Part shown: in pieces, positions 22,868 through 36,300 of the stretch | Position numbering within the stretch: position 1 is the stretch's first letter | Layout: each line of letters starts with the position of its first letter | Source: Lepisosteus oculatus | Lineage: Eukaryota; Chordata; Actinopteri; Semionotiformes; Lepisosteidae | Length of the DNA: 64,000 nucleotides | Reading direction: 5' to 3' | Assembly: GCF_040954835.1 (NCBI RefSeq) | Contig: NC_090709.1 | Coordinates: forward strand, 46,642,976 to 46,706,975 | Notes under the pieces: generated by a model | What the model was told of the DNA's origin: nothing | Databases searched by the model: none | Seen by the model: only the letters and a program-made list of their open reading frames with translations | Position numbers and translations under genes: made by a program

Positions 22868-25800
22868 AGCAAACACAGTATTTGTGGTTGTTATCTATGT
22901 TTTTGGTTGGTATTATGTTTATTTGGTTGTTTTTGTTGGTTGGTTGTTATTATGGTTATTAATAATACGATCTATAGTTGAAATCTGAGCCTAAATAAAA
23001 AGAAAAAGCAAGTGATTAGGTTTATGAGCAATCTAATTACTTATTCGTTTAAAACGCTATATAAAATAAAGTTTATTATTAATTTGCTGGACAGAGCGGT
23101 GAACATTATTATGCATAAGACAAAGATAACGATCCTGATCAGTTTAGAAATCTGTGTACGCTGTAAGTTTTTGACTTCTTAAACTTTTAAAATACACGTT
23201 TCGAATAGAAAGAAATCCTCTTCCTGGTACAGTCGCATGAAGAGAGAGGTGAAACAGCCCTACACAGCCCTGTCGCAGTACACGAATATAATCATATCGT
23301 TATTAAATTCTTTAGATACGCGATTCCATATTATATTAGCAGAAAAGCGTAAAACTACCACTTTTTCACACTCTATTTCACATGTTAGTTAAATACTTCG
23401 ATGCTTAAAATGTTTAGGGAGAAATAGAATACCAGTGTGTATTTTTCCTTTAAAGTACCGATTCCTGGAATCTGACTGGCTGACACCCTTCTGAAGTGGT
23501 TCCATAAAATCTGGTATACGGAAAAGAAAGTGTTGATAAAAAAGCCTGGATTCCCATGTATCTCAGAGAGCGAGTGAACAGAAAAAGGAACAGCTGTTAC
23601 ACCCAGGTTTTGCGCTCTCTCTGTTGAATGAATGAAAGCATTTTATTAAAAACGCGTTTGCGTTTGTCTGGGTATTTACCTTGTAATCTGTGGTTTACAT
23701 CTACTGTATTGTTTTGAGATGCCACTTTTAAAGGTGATACGTAAAATAAAGTTTTTTATTATTGTTATAGAGAAACATGATCAGATTTTCCCTGCTTCAG
23801 AAAAAAAGACGATTAAAATCTGTAATCTTTGCACTTGTACGGTATGTCATCGGAAAATACAATCAGTTTCTGCTTTGTGTAAGGTGTCAAAAAGTAATCT
23901 AAGTGGTGAGAAAGCTGTGCTCCTCAAAGGGCTTTACAGGATAAAAACAATAAGAACAATAGTGGCTGGGCAAACAATTTTTTTTATAGAAATACAAAAT
24001 GAGATACTGTATAATGATGTGCATGAACAACGTTATACTGCTATTTTCCTTAGATACGCGACTAAAAAAAATTAATTTTTTGAATCCCCAGCCGAACACA
24101 TTCCATAAGAATCAGCGCTTTTATATTTCGCCTTTAAACACATATATTTAAACACGCGTTTACGATTTAAATCAAAACGCGATTTAAATCAATATAAATG
24201 TTTATTTTGTAACGCATAGGTGACTATTCATTGTTATTAAAAAGACTTAAATTCGATCATGTTGTGATATTTAGAAATATAAATTTGTTTGGTGCGAGTG
24301 AGGTTTTATTTAATCTCTGACAAAGGGAAACGTTTCATTTTTTCAAAGAAATGTTTGTTAAAAAATAAAGTCATAGTTACATGGGATTCAATCACAGACC
24401 GTGTGACATGGGAGTCAGGAAACTAACCCACAGCACCACCAGTGCAGTCACATGCTGAGGGCTTAAAAAGCACTACAGAAACATTATCGACAGACAATGT
24501 ACAGATTTGATAAAGTTATAAAATAATGTAATTAGGCACAGAACAAGTTTACAGCACAGTACAATAATAAATGCTGACCATGACTTTAGAAGCATAAATT
24601 ACCTTACACTCAATTTAAACACAAGCTGTCTTTAGCCCTCTAAGCTGGTTCATACAGAAGTGTAGAGAACCAGGCTCAGAACACACGGCTTCATTAGCGA
24701 ATACATATGCAGGACAACTAGAGAAGACGTTTTACAGAGGATGGATTTTTAGAAACATCCCATCAGTGACATCACTGAAGTCAACTTCTAGGTACTGTAA
24801 CTGTCGTGTGGATAGTTTCACAAGAATCAGACAAAGGTTTAAGCATCGCTTGTTCTAGATAAAACTGCAAAAAAAAACAACAACCCATAATGTACTTCTT
24901 TGCGGCTCTCTTTGCCCAAATCATATATTCACAACGTGAAATTAGAAAATAATATTACGTAACCAAAATCTGCAATATGGAAACAGAACCTATGTAATTG
25001 TTGACAGATGATGTACTCTTAACATTTTTACAAGACGAACTACAACATTTAAAAAATGACTTGTATGTACTTGATATCTCTAATCAATCCACTGCACTGC
25101 ATTAAAACAAAACGAAAACTAGAACGCCCTGGGCATACCGTTTCGCGCTTCTTATCAGTTGCTCAAAAGTAATTGGACCGTATGAAATGCATAATATAAA
25201 CCTAGAAACATATACATGAGCAGTATTTACATAGTATCGGTGTCAAGACATACCTCTCAAATACTGTAAATCAAGTTAAAAATATCTCAAGACCGATTCT
25301 GGTCATAATGAAACCATGTTTCGTGTATGTTTTCTTTAAAGTACCGAGACCAGCCATATACTGTATGTTTATGTTCCAAAATTAATATCGTTTATGGCCT
25401 TCACACGCATTGCAGTATGCTCCTATTCTTTTTATGCTCAGGCACTAAGATTTCCCTTCAGTGGTAAAATTCCATATAAATATTCAATACTTAAACGGGC
25501 ACAGTTAAGACATTAAATATACATATACATACTGTATACAGTACAGTTTGCATACGGTAATATGTTTATGTTCCTAAATCAATCTCTTTTATGAGCATGT
25601 GAAAGGCATGGTGAATCGATTCTCAAAAATTACTGTACTTTGCATGATTGGAAACAAATGCGTGATTGCGAAATGCTGTGGTGTTACTTTTACAAAGATG
25701 GTCAATGAAAAAAATAATGTGGACCAGGACAATACTTTGAGTTTACACTTACAGCTTGTCCAAGGTCATTCATTATTAATACTATTAGTAAAATCTTCGT

Positions 25801-25979
25801 TAAAGACTTTGATGGCTACAGCTCAAACATGAGAGGTTGAGCTTTATTAGCTCCACCTTGCGGAAATTCCGGATACTATTATTTTGCTAGCGGTATTTAC
25901 CGGTAACTCGCGGTAGACTGCGTACAGCGTACCGGAAAATAATGCGGTATCGCCTGCACATTTTGAATGGCTGCATCTG
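22868..25979. mobile_element. Foldback DNA transposon remnant, right end in a 5S gene
   Basis: The right end is TTTGAATGGCTGCATCTG at 25979, followed by TA and then 5S rRNA sequence. Blocks here recur in the complete copy at 27658-33900: 22878-23231 matches 32262-32611 directly; 23380-23540 matches 28240-28400 inverted; 24140-24330 matches 31025-31165 inverted; 25020-25330 matches 28560-28880 inverted; 25600-25830 matches 27900-28030 inverted. The left end is missing and the sequence joins the U1 stub at 22867. No transposase is seen. Confidence 0.75.
24383..24447 (-). repeat. tRNA-like SINE head inside the foldback remnant
   Basis: On the minus strand it reads like a tRNA: an A-box-like GGTGCTGTGGGTTAG and a B-box-like GTGATTGAATCCC. 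A related piece lies at about 28922-28970 in the complete element in the other orientation. Confidence 0.5.
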
Positions 25980-26056
25980 TACTAACCAAGCCCATCCCTA
26001 CTTAGCTTCCAAGATCAGACGAGATCAGGCGTGCTCAAGGACGTGTGGCTGTAAGC
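25980..26056 (-). pseudogene. 5S rRNA fragment cut by the foldback transposon
   Basis: The 5' two thirds of a 5S sequence on the minus strand, with box-A-like AAGCTAAGTAGGG. It ends at GGTTAGTA, where the transposon begins. In an intact 5S gene this is GGTTAGTACTTGG, so TA is the target site. The DNA after 26056 still resembles the spacer of units 1 and 2 (AGC...CTCACTGGCTC), so this is a third, diverged 5S unit. Confidence 0.85.
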
Positions 26057-26568
26057 GAGAGCAAGGCTCACTGGCTCCCTTCTTATAGAGAGGACAGCTC
26101 CGTCACCTCTTTTACGACGCTGCTTTTTTTCCCTTGCGTTTTTCTCTTCTTCCCACGTTCTCTCTCTTCACTGCCTTCGTCCCCGCTCTATTTCACTTTA
26201 GCCTTTCACTCTTGCTTCCTTCCAATGAGGACGGAGCTGTGGGAGAAAGGGCGCTATAGAGGATCGCTGTGGAGAGCTGCTGCTGTGTTTTGACATCTGA
26301 GCTCTGTGGAAAACGATCTCAATACAATTCTGAAAAACGCGACTCCCAGAACGCCAGCCGTACAAGTCTCCACAGCGGAAGCGCTGTGTCTCTTTTCAGC
26401 TGGCGATAAACCTAAAACTGTTCATGATCAGAATAAAAAACGCTCACGCTAATACACAAGCACTCCTGTCTCGCCAAAGCTGACAAATAAACAGACGGAA
26501 AAGCCGCACTGCACGTGTGAACAGGGGAATGAGCGAGCGAGCGGGGATAGGGCGCCTCCTGCGCTTAA
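26057..26568. other. Diverged 5S spacer
   Basis: The first 40 bp resemble the spacer next to the 5S genes of units 1 and 2. The rest is pyrimidine-rich and unrecognised. Confidence 0.5.
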
Positions 26569-26586
26569 AAGCTTACAGTACCTGGT
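26569..26586 (-). pseudogene. 5S rRNA 3'-end fragment with T-run
   Basis: On the minus strand, ACCAGGTACTGTAAGCTT then TTAAG: the last bases of 5S followed by an oligo-T terminator (TTTT), which the 5S copies of units 1 and 2 lack. The rest of this 5S copy is not present; the LTR of copy C starts at 26595. Confidence 0.6.
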
Positions 26587-29500
26587 CTTTCACTTGTATC
26601 GGCAATGCTTGTTAATAAGACAGAATTAAGTGTTGCCGTGCTTTTCCAAATGAGGCCCCATCTCTCTGTTCATCTCTGTGGTGCAGCTACAGAGAAACTA
26701 CTCATGCAGGCTGATTTAAAGATGTTTTCTTTTGTTAAGGGACAGCTCCCAAATGGGGATGCACTTAGCTAAGCCTGACTATCATGATCAATGGTCATCC
26801 ATTGGCGCCTATCTGTGTAGGGTGTGCCAGATGGAAATCTGGACTGCATTCCTAAGTGTCAGGAGTAAGTGACTCATATCTCACCTTGATCAACCAATCA
26901 GGGACTGGTAGGGCTGAGTAACCCACGTGGGACTCTGATGCCCATGGAACTTTCAGCCAATGAACGAGCTGAAGTTCCTCCAGGTAAAAACAGGCAACAC
27001 AGAGGGCCTGAGAGACTATTCCGTGGACTTTTCTAAAGGGAATTCAAAGGAGAATTCCAGGGCAGGACAGCCCAGGAGCAAAAGGCTCCCAAGGGCAGGA
27101 CATTCGCGCAGTGCGCCATCCTGAGACTCAGCCCGGACAACCACGGAACGGCCAGTGTGTCCGAGTGCCAGAACTTTCCTTTGTTCTAAGAGTCTAGAGC
27201 GGAGGTTGCCAGAGAGTAACCAGAGGATCCACCTGAGGTTAGCACCAGCAGCAAGCCTCGTGAACAGGTCGGAACTGTGGACAGCTGAATCAGCTGAATG
27301 AACCGGTCCTCTTCCTGACTTGCTGGGACCCACAGTCAATTTTTCTCCTGTGCACAAACTTTGCTTGTTAAAGCCAACACTAACTAGCCGGTCAGTGAGC
27401 ATCTGCAGCACAGCACAGCCTGGCACCGAGCCAAAGAGCCCGCAGGAGATCTGAATCCCCAGAGATTGGATGAGTATTCAACTTCAATGCATTACAGCTT
27501 GAGAATTCAAATGTTATCCCAACCTGTTGATATCAACTTAATTCCTAAGAGTTATGTACTTGTTTTCAGTATCTAATGTAGAAGTTGTAACCAAGTTCAC
27601 TTTATGAAATGGTCTAAATGACTGATATACTGAACTTATGTCCTCTTGATATATGTACAGATGCAGCCATTCAAAATGGGTGAGGTATTTCGCGGCATAC
27701 CGCGACACGCCCACCGGGGTATCACGCAGTTCACGTGTGTCACGTGACTAACTATCCGGCGTCGCCTTGTAAAACCGCCAGGGGGAGCTTAACCTCTCAT
27801 GTACAGCATTTGAGCCTTTAATTTTGAACTGTGTATTACAGCATGTTAATCATCAGTCATTAAAATGTTGGTATATTTTATGAAAGCAAGATTGCTCAGT
27901 TGGACAAAAGTACACAACCTACCTTTATCAGAAATATTTATGCATCAAAACCTTTACTGAAGATATTACTAATAGTATTAATAATGGATGACTTTGGACA
28001 AGCTGTATACTCAAAATATAATTTCTTTAGCACATTTGTACAAGCACTTGGAATCTGTCCAAGCCATACTTTGTCAGGCATTTTGTTTTACTTCAACAGG
28101 CATAAAAACTTCCTTGCTTTTAACAGGGCGTTTCATAATTTCTAACTACGAAAATGATTTAAAATGCGACACCTATCATTCAACTAGAGCTTAAAATATC
28201 ACAAGGATCCTCAAGAGCACAGCAAAGAGTGTATTAAAAGACACTTGTATTTATCAATGCTTTCTTTTCCGTATACCAGATTTTATGGAACCACTTCAGA
28301 GGGGTGTTCCAGGAATCGGCACTTTAAAGAAAAAAATACACACCAGTATTCCATTTCTCCCTAAACATTGTAAGCTTCGAAGTCTTTAACTAACGTGATA
28401 CCGGAGTCAACAAGCATACTTTTAGAATTTGATTAAAAGGGAATATAATATGGAATCGCGTATCTCAAGAAATTAATAACGATATAACTATATTCATGTT
28501 GCAAAAGAATTGCAACGGACAATGAGTTATTTCAAGATGAAAAAGAAAACATACACGAAACATGGTTTCATTATGACCAGAATCGGTCTTGAGATATTTT
28601 TAACTTGATTTACAGTATTTGAGAGGTATGTCTTAACACCGATACTACAGTGCTTAAGTACTGCTCACCTATATGTTTCTAGGTTTATATTATGCATTTC
28701 ATACGGTCAAATTACTTTAGAGCAACTAATAAGAAGCGCGAAACGGTATGCGTTTTAGTTTCGTTTTGTGCTGGGACCCGTGGATTGATTAGAGATATCA
28801 AGTACATACAAGTCATTTTTTAAATGTTGTAGTTCGTCTTGTAAAAATGTTAAGAGTACATCATCTATCAACAATTACACAGGTTCTGTTTCCATATTGC
28901 GGATTTTGGTTGTGTGTTACTGTAGTTTCCTGACTCCCATGTCACATGGTCTGTGATTGAAACCTGTAAAACCGGTTTAATTCGTCACAGCCAGCACTCT
29001 TCAGGTGTGAGGGTCTTCTGCTCAGAATGAAACGCTAAAATGTTTGTGTATATTCTAATGGTAGTGGGGGCAGGGTGTTTGGGAACAGGTTTGGTTGAAA
29101 TTGCATTGGAGATCTATGTTCTTCACACCTGAAACATTTTCTCTGAAAGCATTTTCTTTGCAGTTTAACCGATCTTGTTACAGCATGTTACAGTTTACTA
29201 TTATTAACCATATTAATTTTAAGTGCTTAATGTAAAATCTTGTAAAAATATATTTTCATTGTTCAAATATACATTAAGTCTGACTATCATATAATAAGTT
29301 AAATACAAAACTAAAGAAAAAATAGGGTTAAATATAATTCATAATATTTTGCTAACAATGTTAACTGTTTATGAATAATAAAATGTATTAACTAAGGAGT
29401 AGGATGGCACAGTTGTTAGTATGTTTTTTGTTTTGTTTCTTTTTCATAAATACAACAGTAGTACCTGATGTCTCAGTGGCTTTCAAAATTAAATTATGCA

Positions 29501-29587
29501 TGCAAACCTGTGAACTAGAAAGATAACTAAGATATCCATCCATTATATTCCATAATATCCATGAAATATATGGCGCTGAAATATGTG

Positions 29588-30477
29588 TGACGCAGTGGTG
29601 GCCTGACACGGTGAGGTGCCCTGGCAGCTGTATGATGCAGTGGTGGCCTGGCACGGTGAGGTGCGCTTGCAGCTATGTGACGCAGTGGTGGCCTGGCACG
29701 GTGAGGTGCGCTGGCAGCTGTGTGATGCAGTGGTGGTCGGGTATGTAGAGATGCACTGACAGCTGTGTGTTGTGACGCAGTGGTGGCCTGGCACGGTGAG
29801 GTGCGCTGGCAGCTGTGTGATGCAGTGGTGGCCTGGCACGGTGAGGTGCGCTGACAGCTGTGTGGTGTGACGCAGTGGTGGCCTGGCACGGTGAAGTGCG
29901 CTGGCAGCTGTGTGGTGTGACGCAGTGGTGGCCTGGTACGGTGAGGTGCGCTGGCAGCTGTGTGGTGTGACGCTGTGGTGGCCTGGCACGGTGAGGTGCG
30001 CTGGCAGCTGTGTGATGCAGTGGTGGCCTAGCACGGTGAGTTGCGCTGGCAGCTGTGTGGTTTGACGCAGCTGGTGGCATGGCACGGTGAGGTGCGCTGG
30101 CATCTGTGCGATGCAGTGGTGGCCTGGCACGGTGAGGTGCGCTGGCAGCTGTGTGGTGTGACGCAGTTGTGGCCTGGCACGGTGAAGTGCGCTGGCAGCT
30201 GTGTGGTGTGATGCAGTGGTGGCCTGGCACGGTGAGGTGCGCTGGCAGCTGTTTAATGCAGTGGTGGCCTGGCACGGTGAGGTACGCTGGCAGCTGTGTG
30301 GTGTGATGCAGTGGTGGCCTGGCACGGTGAAGTGCGCTGGCAGCTGTGTGGTGTGACGCAGTGGTGGCCTGGTACGGTGAAGTACGCTGGCAGCTGTGTG
30401 GTGTGACGCAGTGGTGGCCTGGTACGGTGAGGTGTGCTGGCAGCTGTGTGGCGTGACGCAGTGGTGGCCTGGCACGG
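29588..30477. repeat. Minisatellite with 45- and 50-bp units
   Basis: About 18-19 copies of a unit containing GTGGTGGCCTGGCACGGTGA followed by GGTGCGCTGGCAGCTGTGTG. Long units have an extra GTGTGACG-type piece (50 bp) and short units lack it (45 bp). On the minus strand the array stays open in two frames (341 and 271 residues of His/Pro/Thr-rich repeats), an effect of the unit composition rather than evidence of coding. Confidence 0.9.
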
Positions 30478-33275
30478 CCCACAGGCACTTAAACTTAATA
30501 TGGTCAGTAACAGTAAACAGTAACATGGTCAGAAGGAGCACGTACAAACGTTTCCGAAATAACCACATGTAAGACTCTGATGCTTAAAATGTTTAGGGAG
30601 AAAGTGGAATACTGGTGTGTATTTTTTCTTTAAACTACCAATACCAGCCATATTCTGTTATAGTCTGTAACGTAGGGATTTCTATATGTCTTTATTTAGT
30701 GGTTACATTAGTGACAAAGGCTAATCTTTTAGCTTCAGTAACGTGTACATATCTCCCCTTTGTATAAAACGACATGGTTGAAAACTGTTCCAGAGCCACT
30801 GTTCTTTCATCAGTGAAAAGTACATCATGAAATGCCTCTCCCTGTTCAATCCACTGGAAAAAAGAAAAGGAGCATAAAGCTTCTGATGGTCATAAACGAT
30901 ATTCATTTAGGAGCAGCATCAGAGGTATGTTTTTAACTGCACTGCATTGGAGAGAATACCATAGTGTGTTTGTTTTTTACTCCCTGGCGGAAACTGGCTT
31001 CCAGAAGAATCAGTATGGCTCAGAGATTAAATAAAACTTCACTCGCACCAAACAAATGTATATTTCTAAATATCACAACATGATCGAATTTAAGTCATTT
31101 TAATAACAATGAATAGTCACCTATGCGTTACAATATAAACATTTATATTGATTTAAATCGCGTTTAAATCACCTTTAATTAAAACCCATAAATAAAGCTG
31201 ATACTGTTTAGACTTTTAATTATTTAAAACTGTATTAAACCAGCACGATACACAATGCGACGTAAATCGCTATCTTTGTCTTCTGTGTAATAATGTTCAC
31301 CTCTCTGTCCAGCAAATTTACAATAGTAATAATAATGAACTTTATTGTATATGGCGCCTTTAAAGGTGGCTCTTCAAAGCGCTTTACAGGTTAAAAACAA
31401 TACTGTTAGGCTGGGAAAACGATTTTTTTTTTAAGAAATACAAAATGAGATATAATAATATGTTCCGGCTTAGACATTAACGAAGAGCATAACGCGTGTA
31501 CTGTATACACTGCAAGTACAACCCCCCTCTCTGCAGGAGTGCTGGCTGTGACGAATTGAACCGGTTTCACGGGTATTTTCAAAGTAGGAGGCGAGATTTC
31601 CAGCGAAAGACACCTCCCCCCCCTCAAAAACCCAGTAAGTACAGTACTTACTAGTTAAAGGCTAGGCTCCTCAATGAAATCGCTTTAACATGCTAATGCG
31701 TTGGTGTAACAGTCTGGGCGTGGCAAGCTTCTAATTTCAACCCGACTACGGCGAAAGGAACCCTTCTTTCATTAGAAGACAATGAACATATTTTAGCCCT
31801 GAATGAATTAATAGCAAACATGGTTTACATAAAAGACATTTTTCCAAGAAAGTTTAGCCTTTGTCACTAATGAAACCACTAAATAAAGACATAAATATAA
31901 AAATCTTAAGATTTTTAAAATACATGACTTTGCTAAAATTTATTTGAAAATAAAAACAATTACAACCGCCAGGGGAGAGAGAGAACAGGGGAGGGATGTT
32001 GGTTTTGCATAAGGGGCGGGGCCATGGAAATTAGGTCTGTTTGGGAATGTGTAGTTACATGTTCTGGCTGTTTGTGAATTATCGTTGTTGAGTATGGAGT
32101 GTTGAGGTATTGATTTTGTGTAATGCTTTATGTTGAAAATTGAGGTGGATTTTGTTTATGATAAACAGGATAAACTGGGATGGGAGGGATAAGGGGCGGG
32201 ATTATGATAATTGGAGGACTTTGCGAGAGTAAAATGGTTTGATATATTTGATTTTGTATTGTGGTTGTTATCTATGTTTTTGGTTGGTATTATGTTTATA
32301 TGGTTGTTTTTGTTGGTTGGTTGTTATTATGGTTATTAATAATACGATCTATAGTTGAAATCTGAGCCTAAATAAAAAGAAAAAGCAAGTGATTAGGTTT
32401 ATGAGCAATCTAATTACTTATTCGTTTAAAACGCTATATAAAATAAAGTTTATTATTAATTTGCTGGACAGAGCGGTGAACATTATTATGCATAAGACAA
32501 AGATAACGATCCTGATCAGTTTAGAAATCTGTGTACGCTGTAAGGTTTTTACTTCTTAAACTTTTAAAATACACGTTTTGAATAGAAAGAAATCCTCTTC
32601 CTGGTACAGTATGTATAGCAAACCAGCACGTCTTTTTTCTCCAATCAGAGGGGTGTCAGATGGTGTCAGCCAATCACCATTCTGAAGCCCTACCATAATC
32701 TCTGGTATGGGGAGACCCCAGAATTCTGTCCCATAGTTTACACAGATGATAGATAATTTTATTGATCCCGTGAGGGAAATAAAGTAAATCATTTTCATTT
32801 TAGGAAATTATTAAATGCTCGGTTAAAAGCAAAGGAGATTGTCTGTTATGGTGGACATAAAAACAAGAGTTCCCTGGCATTATATCCTGGAAGACACAGA
32901 CCGGCGCCAGACCGGTAAAATGCCTGATGAACTAGGGATTGGACAGTTTCCAAGTGCTTGTACAATCGATGGAAATGTTCAAATAAATGTGCAAAAGAAA
33001 TAAACAAAATAATCATTTATTTCTTTATCATATTGGGTAGCTAATGTCCTCTCTTTGCTAGTTAGTGGCTGTGTTTCTGCGTTGGGTAGCAACGGGTGAC
33101 TGTTCTCAGGCGGAAGATGTAAACAGCTTAATGTTCGTGTTAAATAATTTTTTTAAATTCAATTAAACGGGCACAGTTAAGACATTAAATATACATATAC
33201 ATACTGTATACAGTAGTTTGCATACGGTAATATGTTTATGTTACGCGATTAAAAAATAAATAAATAAAAATGAAA

Positions 33276-33350
33276 TGTCCAGCACCAGCTGGATTCAAAC
33301 ACACAACCTGTCAGTTGGTAGTCACGCACCTAGACCAGTAGGCTACAAGA
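33276..33350 (-). repeat. tRNA-derived SINE head
   Basis: On the minus strand, an A-box-like TAGCCTACTGGTCTAGG and a B-box-like GTGTTTGAATCC are spaced as in a tRNA, ending with GCTGGTGC. It lies in the right arm of the foldback element. Confidence 0.55.
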
Positions 33351-36300
33351 CAGCTCGCATGAACAGGCAGGCGAAACAGCCCTACACAGCCCAGTCGCAG
33401 CAAACGGATGTAATCATACCGTTATTAAATTCTTGAGATACGCGATTCCATATTATATTCCCTTTTAATCAAATTCTAAAAGTATGCTTGTTGACTCCGG
33501 TATCACGTTAAAGACTTCGAAGCTTACAATGTTTAGGGAGAAATGGAATACTGGTGTGTATTTTTTTCTTTAAAGTACCAAGACCAGCTATATACTGTAT
33601 GTTTATGTTCCAAAATTAATATCGTTTATGGCCTTCACACGCGTTACAGTATGCTCCTATTCTTTTTATGCTCAGCTACTAAGATTTCCCTTCAGTGGTA
33701 ACATTCAATATCTACAACGGGCACAGTAAAGACGTTTACAGTAAGTCTTTCTACAACAGACCAACGGACCACGAGTGCCCCTGTCGGTCAACCAATCACG
33801 CACCGCGGTATTTTGTGTCATTGCGCGTCACGATGCACGATGCCGTAGCCAATTACCTCCGGTACGTGTCTGTACCGCGCACTTTGAATGGCTGCATCTG
33901 TAACTCTTTGTAATTGATTGTATATATACCTTTTGTATTCTGATAACCCTCTCGATAAGATCTGTTAGGTTTATATGCATATTTTATGTATTAATAAATG
34001 TATCCTCGTGTATTAGTACCCGTGTGTGTGTGCGTTGTTTGAGTTATATCCCATGGTTGCATTCTAAGGCCATCAAAAGAATCATTTTGTGATTTATGGC
34101 TACAATTAATAAATGTCCCCGTAAATGCCCAAACCCTACAAAACTGGTGCCATCAGAGAGCACACTACATTTATTGGTGTCCCTGGACAGGCTATGGTAA
34201 GACTGAAATGAGTCAACCAAGCGGAATAATTCAATATAAAACACCACGGGTTTCATACTCGACAATACAGTGTGCTGAAAGCCGAAAGGAAAAAAGTTCC
34301 CCTTGCTCTTTAAGCAGTGCTTCATTGTTTTGTGATCTTTTGCGATCTACTGGGTTGATTGCATACTTGATCTTGTGGTTTTCTGTGGTAGAACTGTGAT
34401 TTCGTACTTAAAAGTAATACTCTTTAAGTTTAACGATGGTTGCTAAAAGGTCTGAATTCGAGTCGCTATTAAGCACTCTCTCTAGCAGCGACAGGTCTGA
34501 CCACGATCTCCGTCATATCTCCATCAGCGGAGAAGCTAGGAGAATAAACCTCCATTCTCTGAGAGAGCTAGCGAAGGACATGGAGAGATTCGACCCTGCA
34601 CTGTCAGAGAATAATATCGAGAGTTATATTCAAGACCTCAGGTATACCCTGCAGTACCTGCCAAACGCCACAGAACAGGAGAAAGTGTTTCTGGTCAGGA
34701 AAACTAGCAGCAGAGCTGTACATGAGTGGATGGCTAGGCAGATGAAGAAAGTCTGTGATGACTTTGAAGAGCTGTGTCAAGCACTTATCCGAGAATACAG
34801 TGCGTTTATTGACCCGACTGCCGCGATAGCCGCCGCCCTTAACATTAAGCATGAGAGAGCAGAGTCCCCTCGTGAATATTACGAGAGACTTAGATGAACT
34901 TATTTTGCAGGGCAAAATGATGAGGGTTGCGAAGAGAACACACATTTCAAGGGTTTATTCATTGCGAATCTCCACCCATCAGTCAGAAAGATGATCTTAA
35001 TGCATACAGATGCACAGACCATGAAAATGACTGATATTAAGAGATTCGTGCAGAAAGCCTGGGAGTATGATGTCCAAAGTCGCTCTGAGCAAAAAGCTGT
35101 TAAAGCAACTGTGTTCGCTGTCAGAGCCAGCAGGGTTAATTCCCCCCTGCTCGAAGGAGCACAGGCTCCTGAGCTGGCTAAGCCCCGTTCCAAAGCAGGC
35201 ACACAGGACCGCACCCAGCGTCCTTAGTGCCATGAGAACACCGGGGGAGGGAAAGGGCTAGATAAAGCTGAACAAAAGGATTCAGTAGCCGCCCGCCTGG
35301 CCAGGCTTGAACAAGCTTTATTAGGACAGGGACAACCGCTCCCCAAGGCTGCCGGAAGCGTGAATGAGCTGATACTCTCCACTGGAGGAGGCGGAGACCC
35401 TCCCCCTCTCCCTCCCTCAGTCTATCTGATTGAGCGGAAGGGTTCCTGCCTGGATGAGGTCAGCCACTCCCAAGCAAGTGCTGACTCCACCCCTGAAGTC
35501 ACAGAGCAGGCAGTAAAACACAGAGGAAAAGCAAGAAGCTTTTACCTCAAGGCTGCAATGGGAGATGTCTTACACAGGAGACATTGATTGACACTGAGGT
35601 TGAAAGGTGTTTGATGTCATACAGCAAGCTCAAACGGGTAGAAAAAGAAAAGGGCATGCGACTCAGAGAGGAACCTTTGGTGGATCACCAGAAAGGCAAG
35701 GTGTAGAAACAGGTCAAGGTTCCTAAGCCTTCTGTACAGAAGGAAAGGGGGGCCAAGAGGCAGACTGTGCTCACACAGTGCCCACCGAACACAGATGCCT
35801 ATGTGGAGATTCCTTCTGTTCCCTCTGGAAAAGAAATAAAAATATTTTCTTGTTCCCCGGATATACAGGGAAGTCGTGTCCCGGCTGAGGTCACAACAGC
35901 CTCCCTGCCACAGGAGCGGTGCTCCGAGCAGCCGCCTGATCCACCAGGTAAAGCACACACCTTTAACATCCCTAAAGAGGAGCAGATCTCCCCACCTGGT
36001 GATGAAAAGGAGCTTTCCCTGTGCACCCTGGCACCCAAGAGGGGTCAGGACCACCACCCTGCAGTGGTGGAAGGGATCCAGATGGCAGGAGAGCAGGTTG
36101 GTGATGTAGCCCTCACCCTTAGCCCTGAGAGGTCCTCTATTAGTGAGGATCTGCTTGAGCAGCTGTCGCAGGGCCACCGCCAGGTGCCCCTGGTGCAACA
36201 TTCACAGGTTAAACAGGAGGTCCAGCTGGACGCTGAGACTACTGCGCTGTGGACACACCTGATCCCAGATACCGATTCCCTCTGCTGTGCCCAGGGAACC

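Larger units (their letters stand above)
27658..33900. mobile_element. Complete foldback DNA transposon, 6.24 kb
   Basis: The ends are CAGATGCAGCCATTCAAA and its reverse complement. The element interrupts the LTR of copy C, and TA (27656-27657 and 33901-33902) is duplicated. The uninterrupted LTR copies at 237-1594 and 41764-43178 have a single TA there. Beyond the short TIR, the arms are imperfect inverted repeats over more than 1 kb: 28020-28140 pairs with 32800-32960, and 28970-29020 pairs with 31525-31570. No transposase is seen, so it is non-autonomous. TA duplication points to a Tc1/mariner-like or similar transposase, but the family is not identified. The loop holds the minisatellite at 29588-30477. 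Confidence 0.85.

Noticed and set aside
23719-24075. A 118-residue plus-strand frame with a Cys motif
   Set aside because: It lies within the foldback transposon repeat, and related repeat sequence at 31320-31470 does not keep the frame.
29543-30568. A 341-residue minus-strand frame with a signal-peptide-like start and His/Pro-rich repeats
   Set aside because: It lies over a minisatellite that stays open in two frames at once. The unit lengths (45 and 50 bp) shift the frame, and the array sits inside a transposon. Openness is a composition effect.
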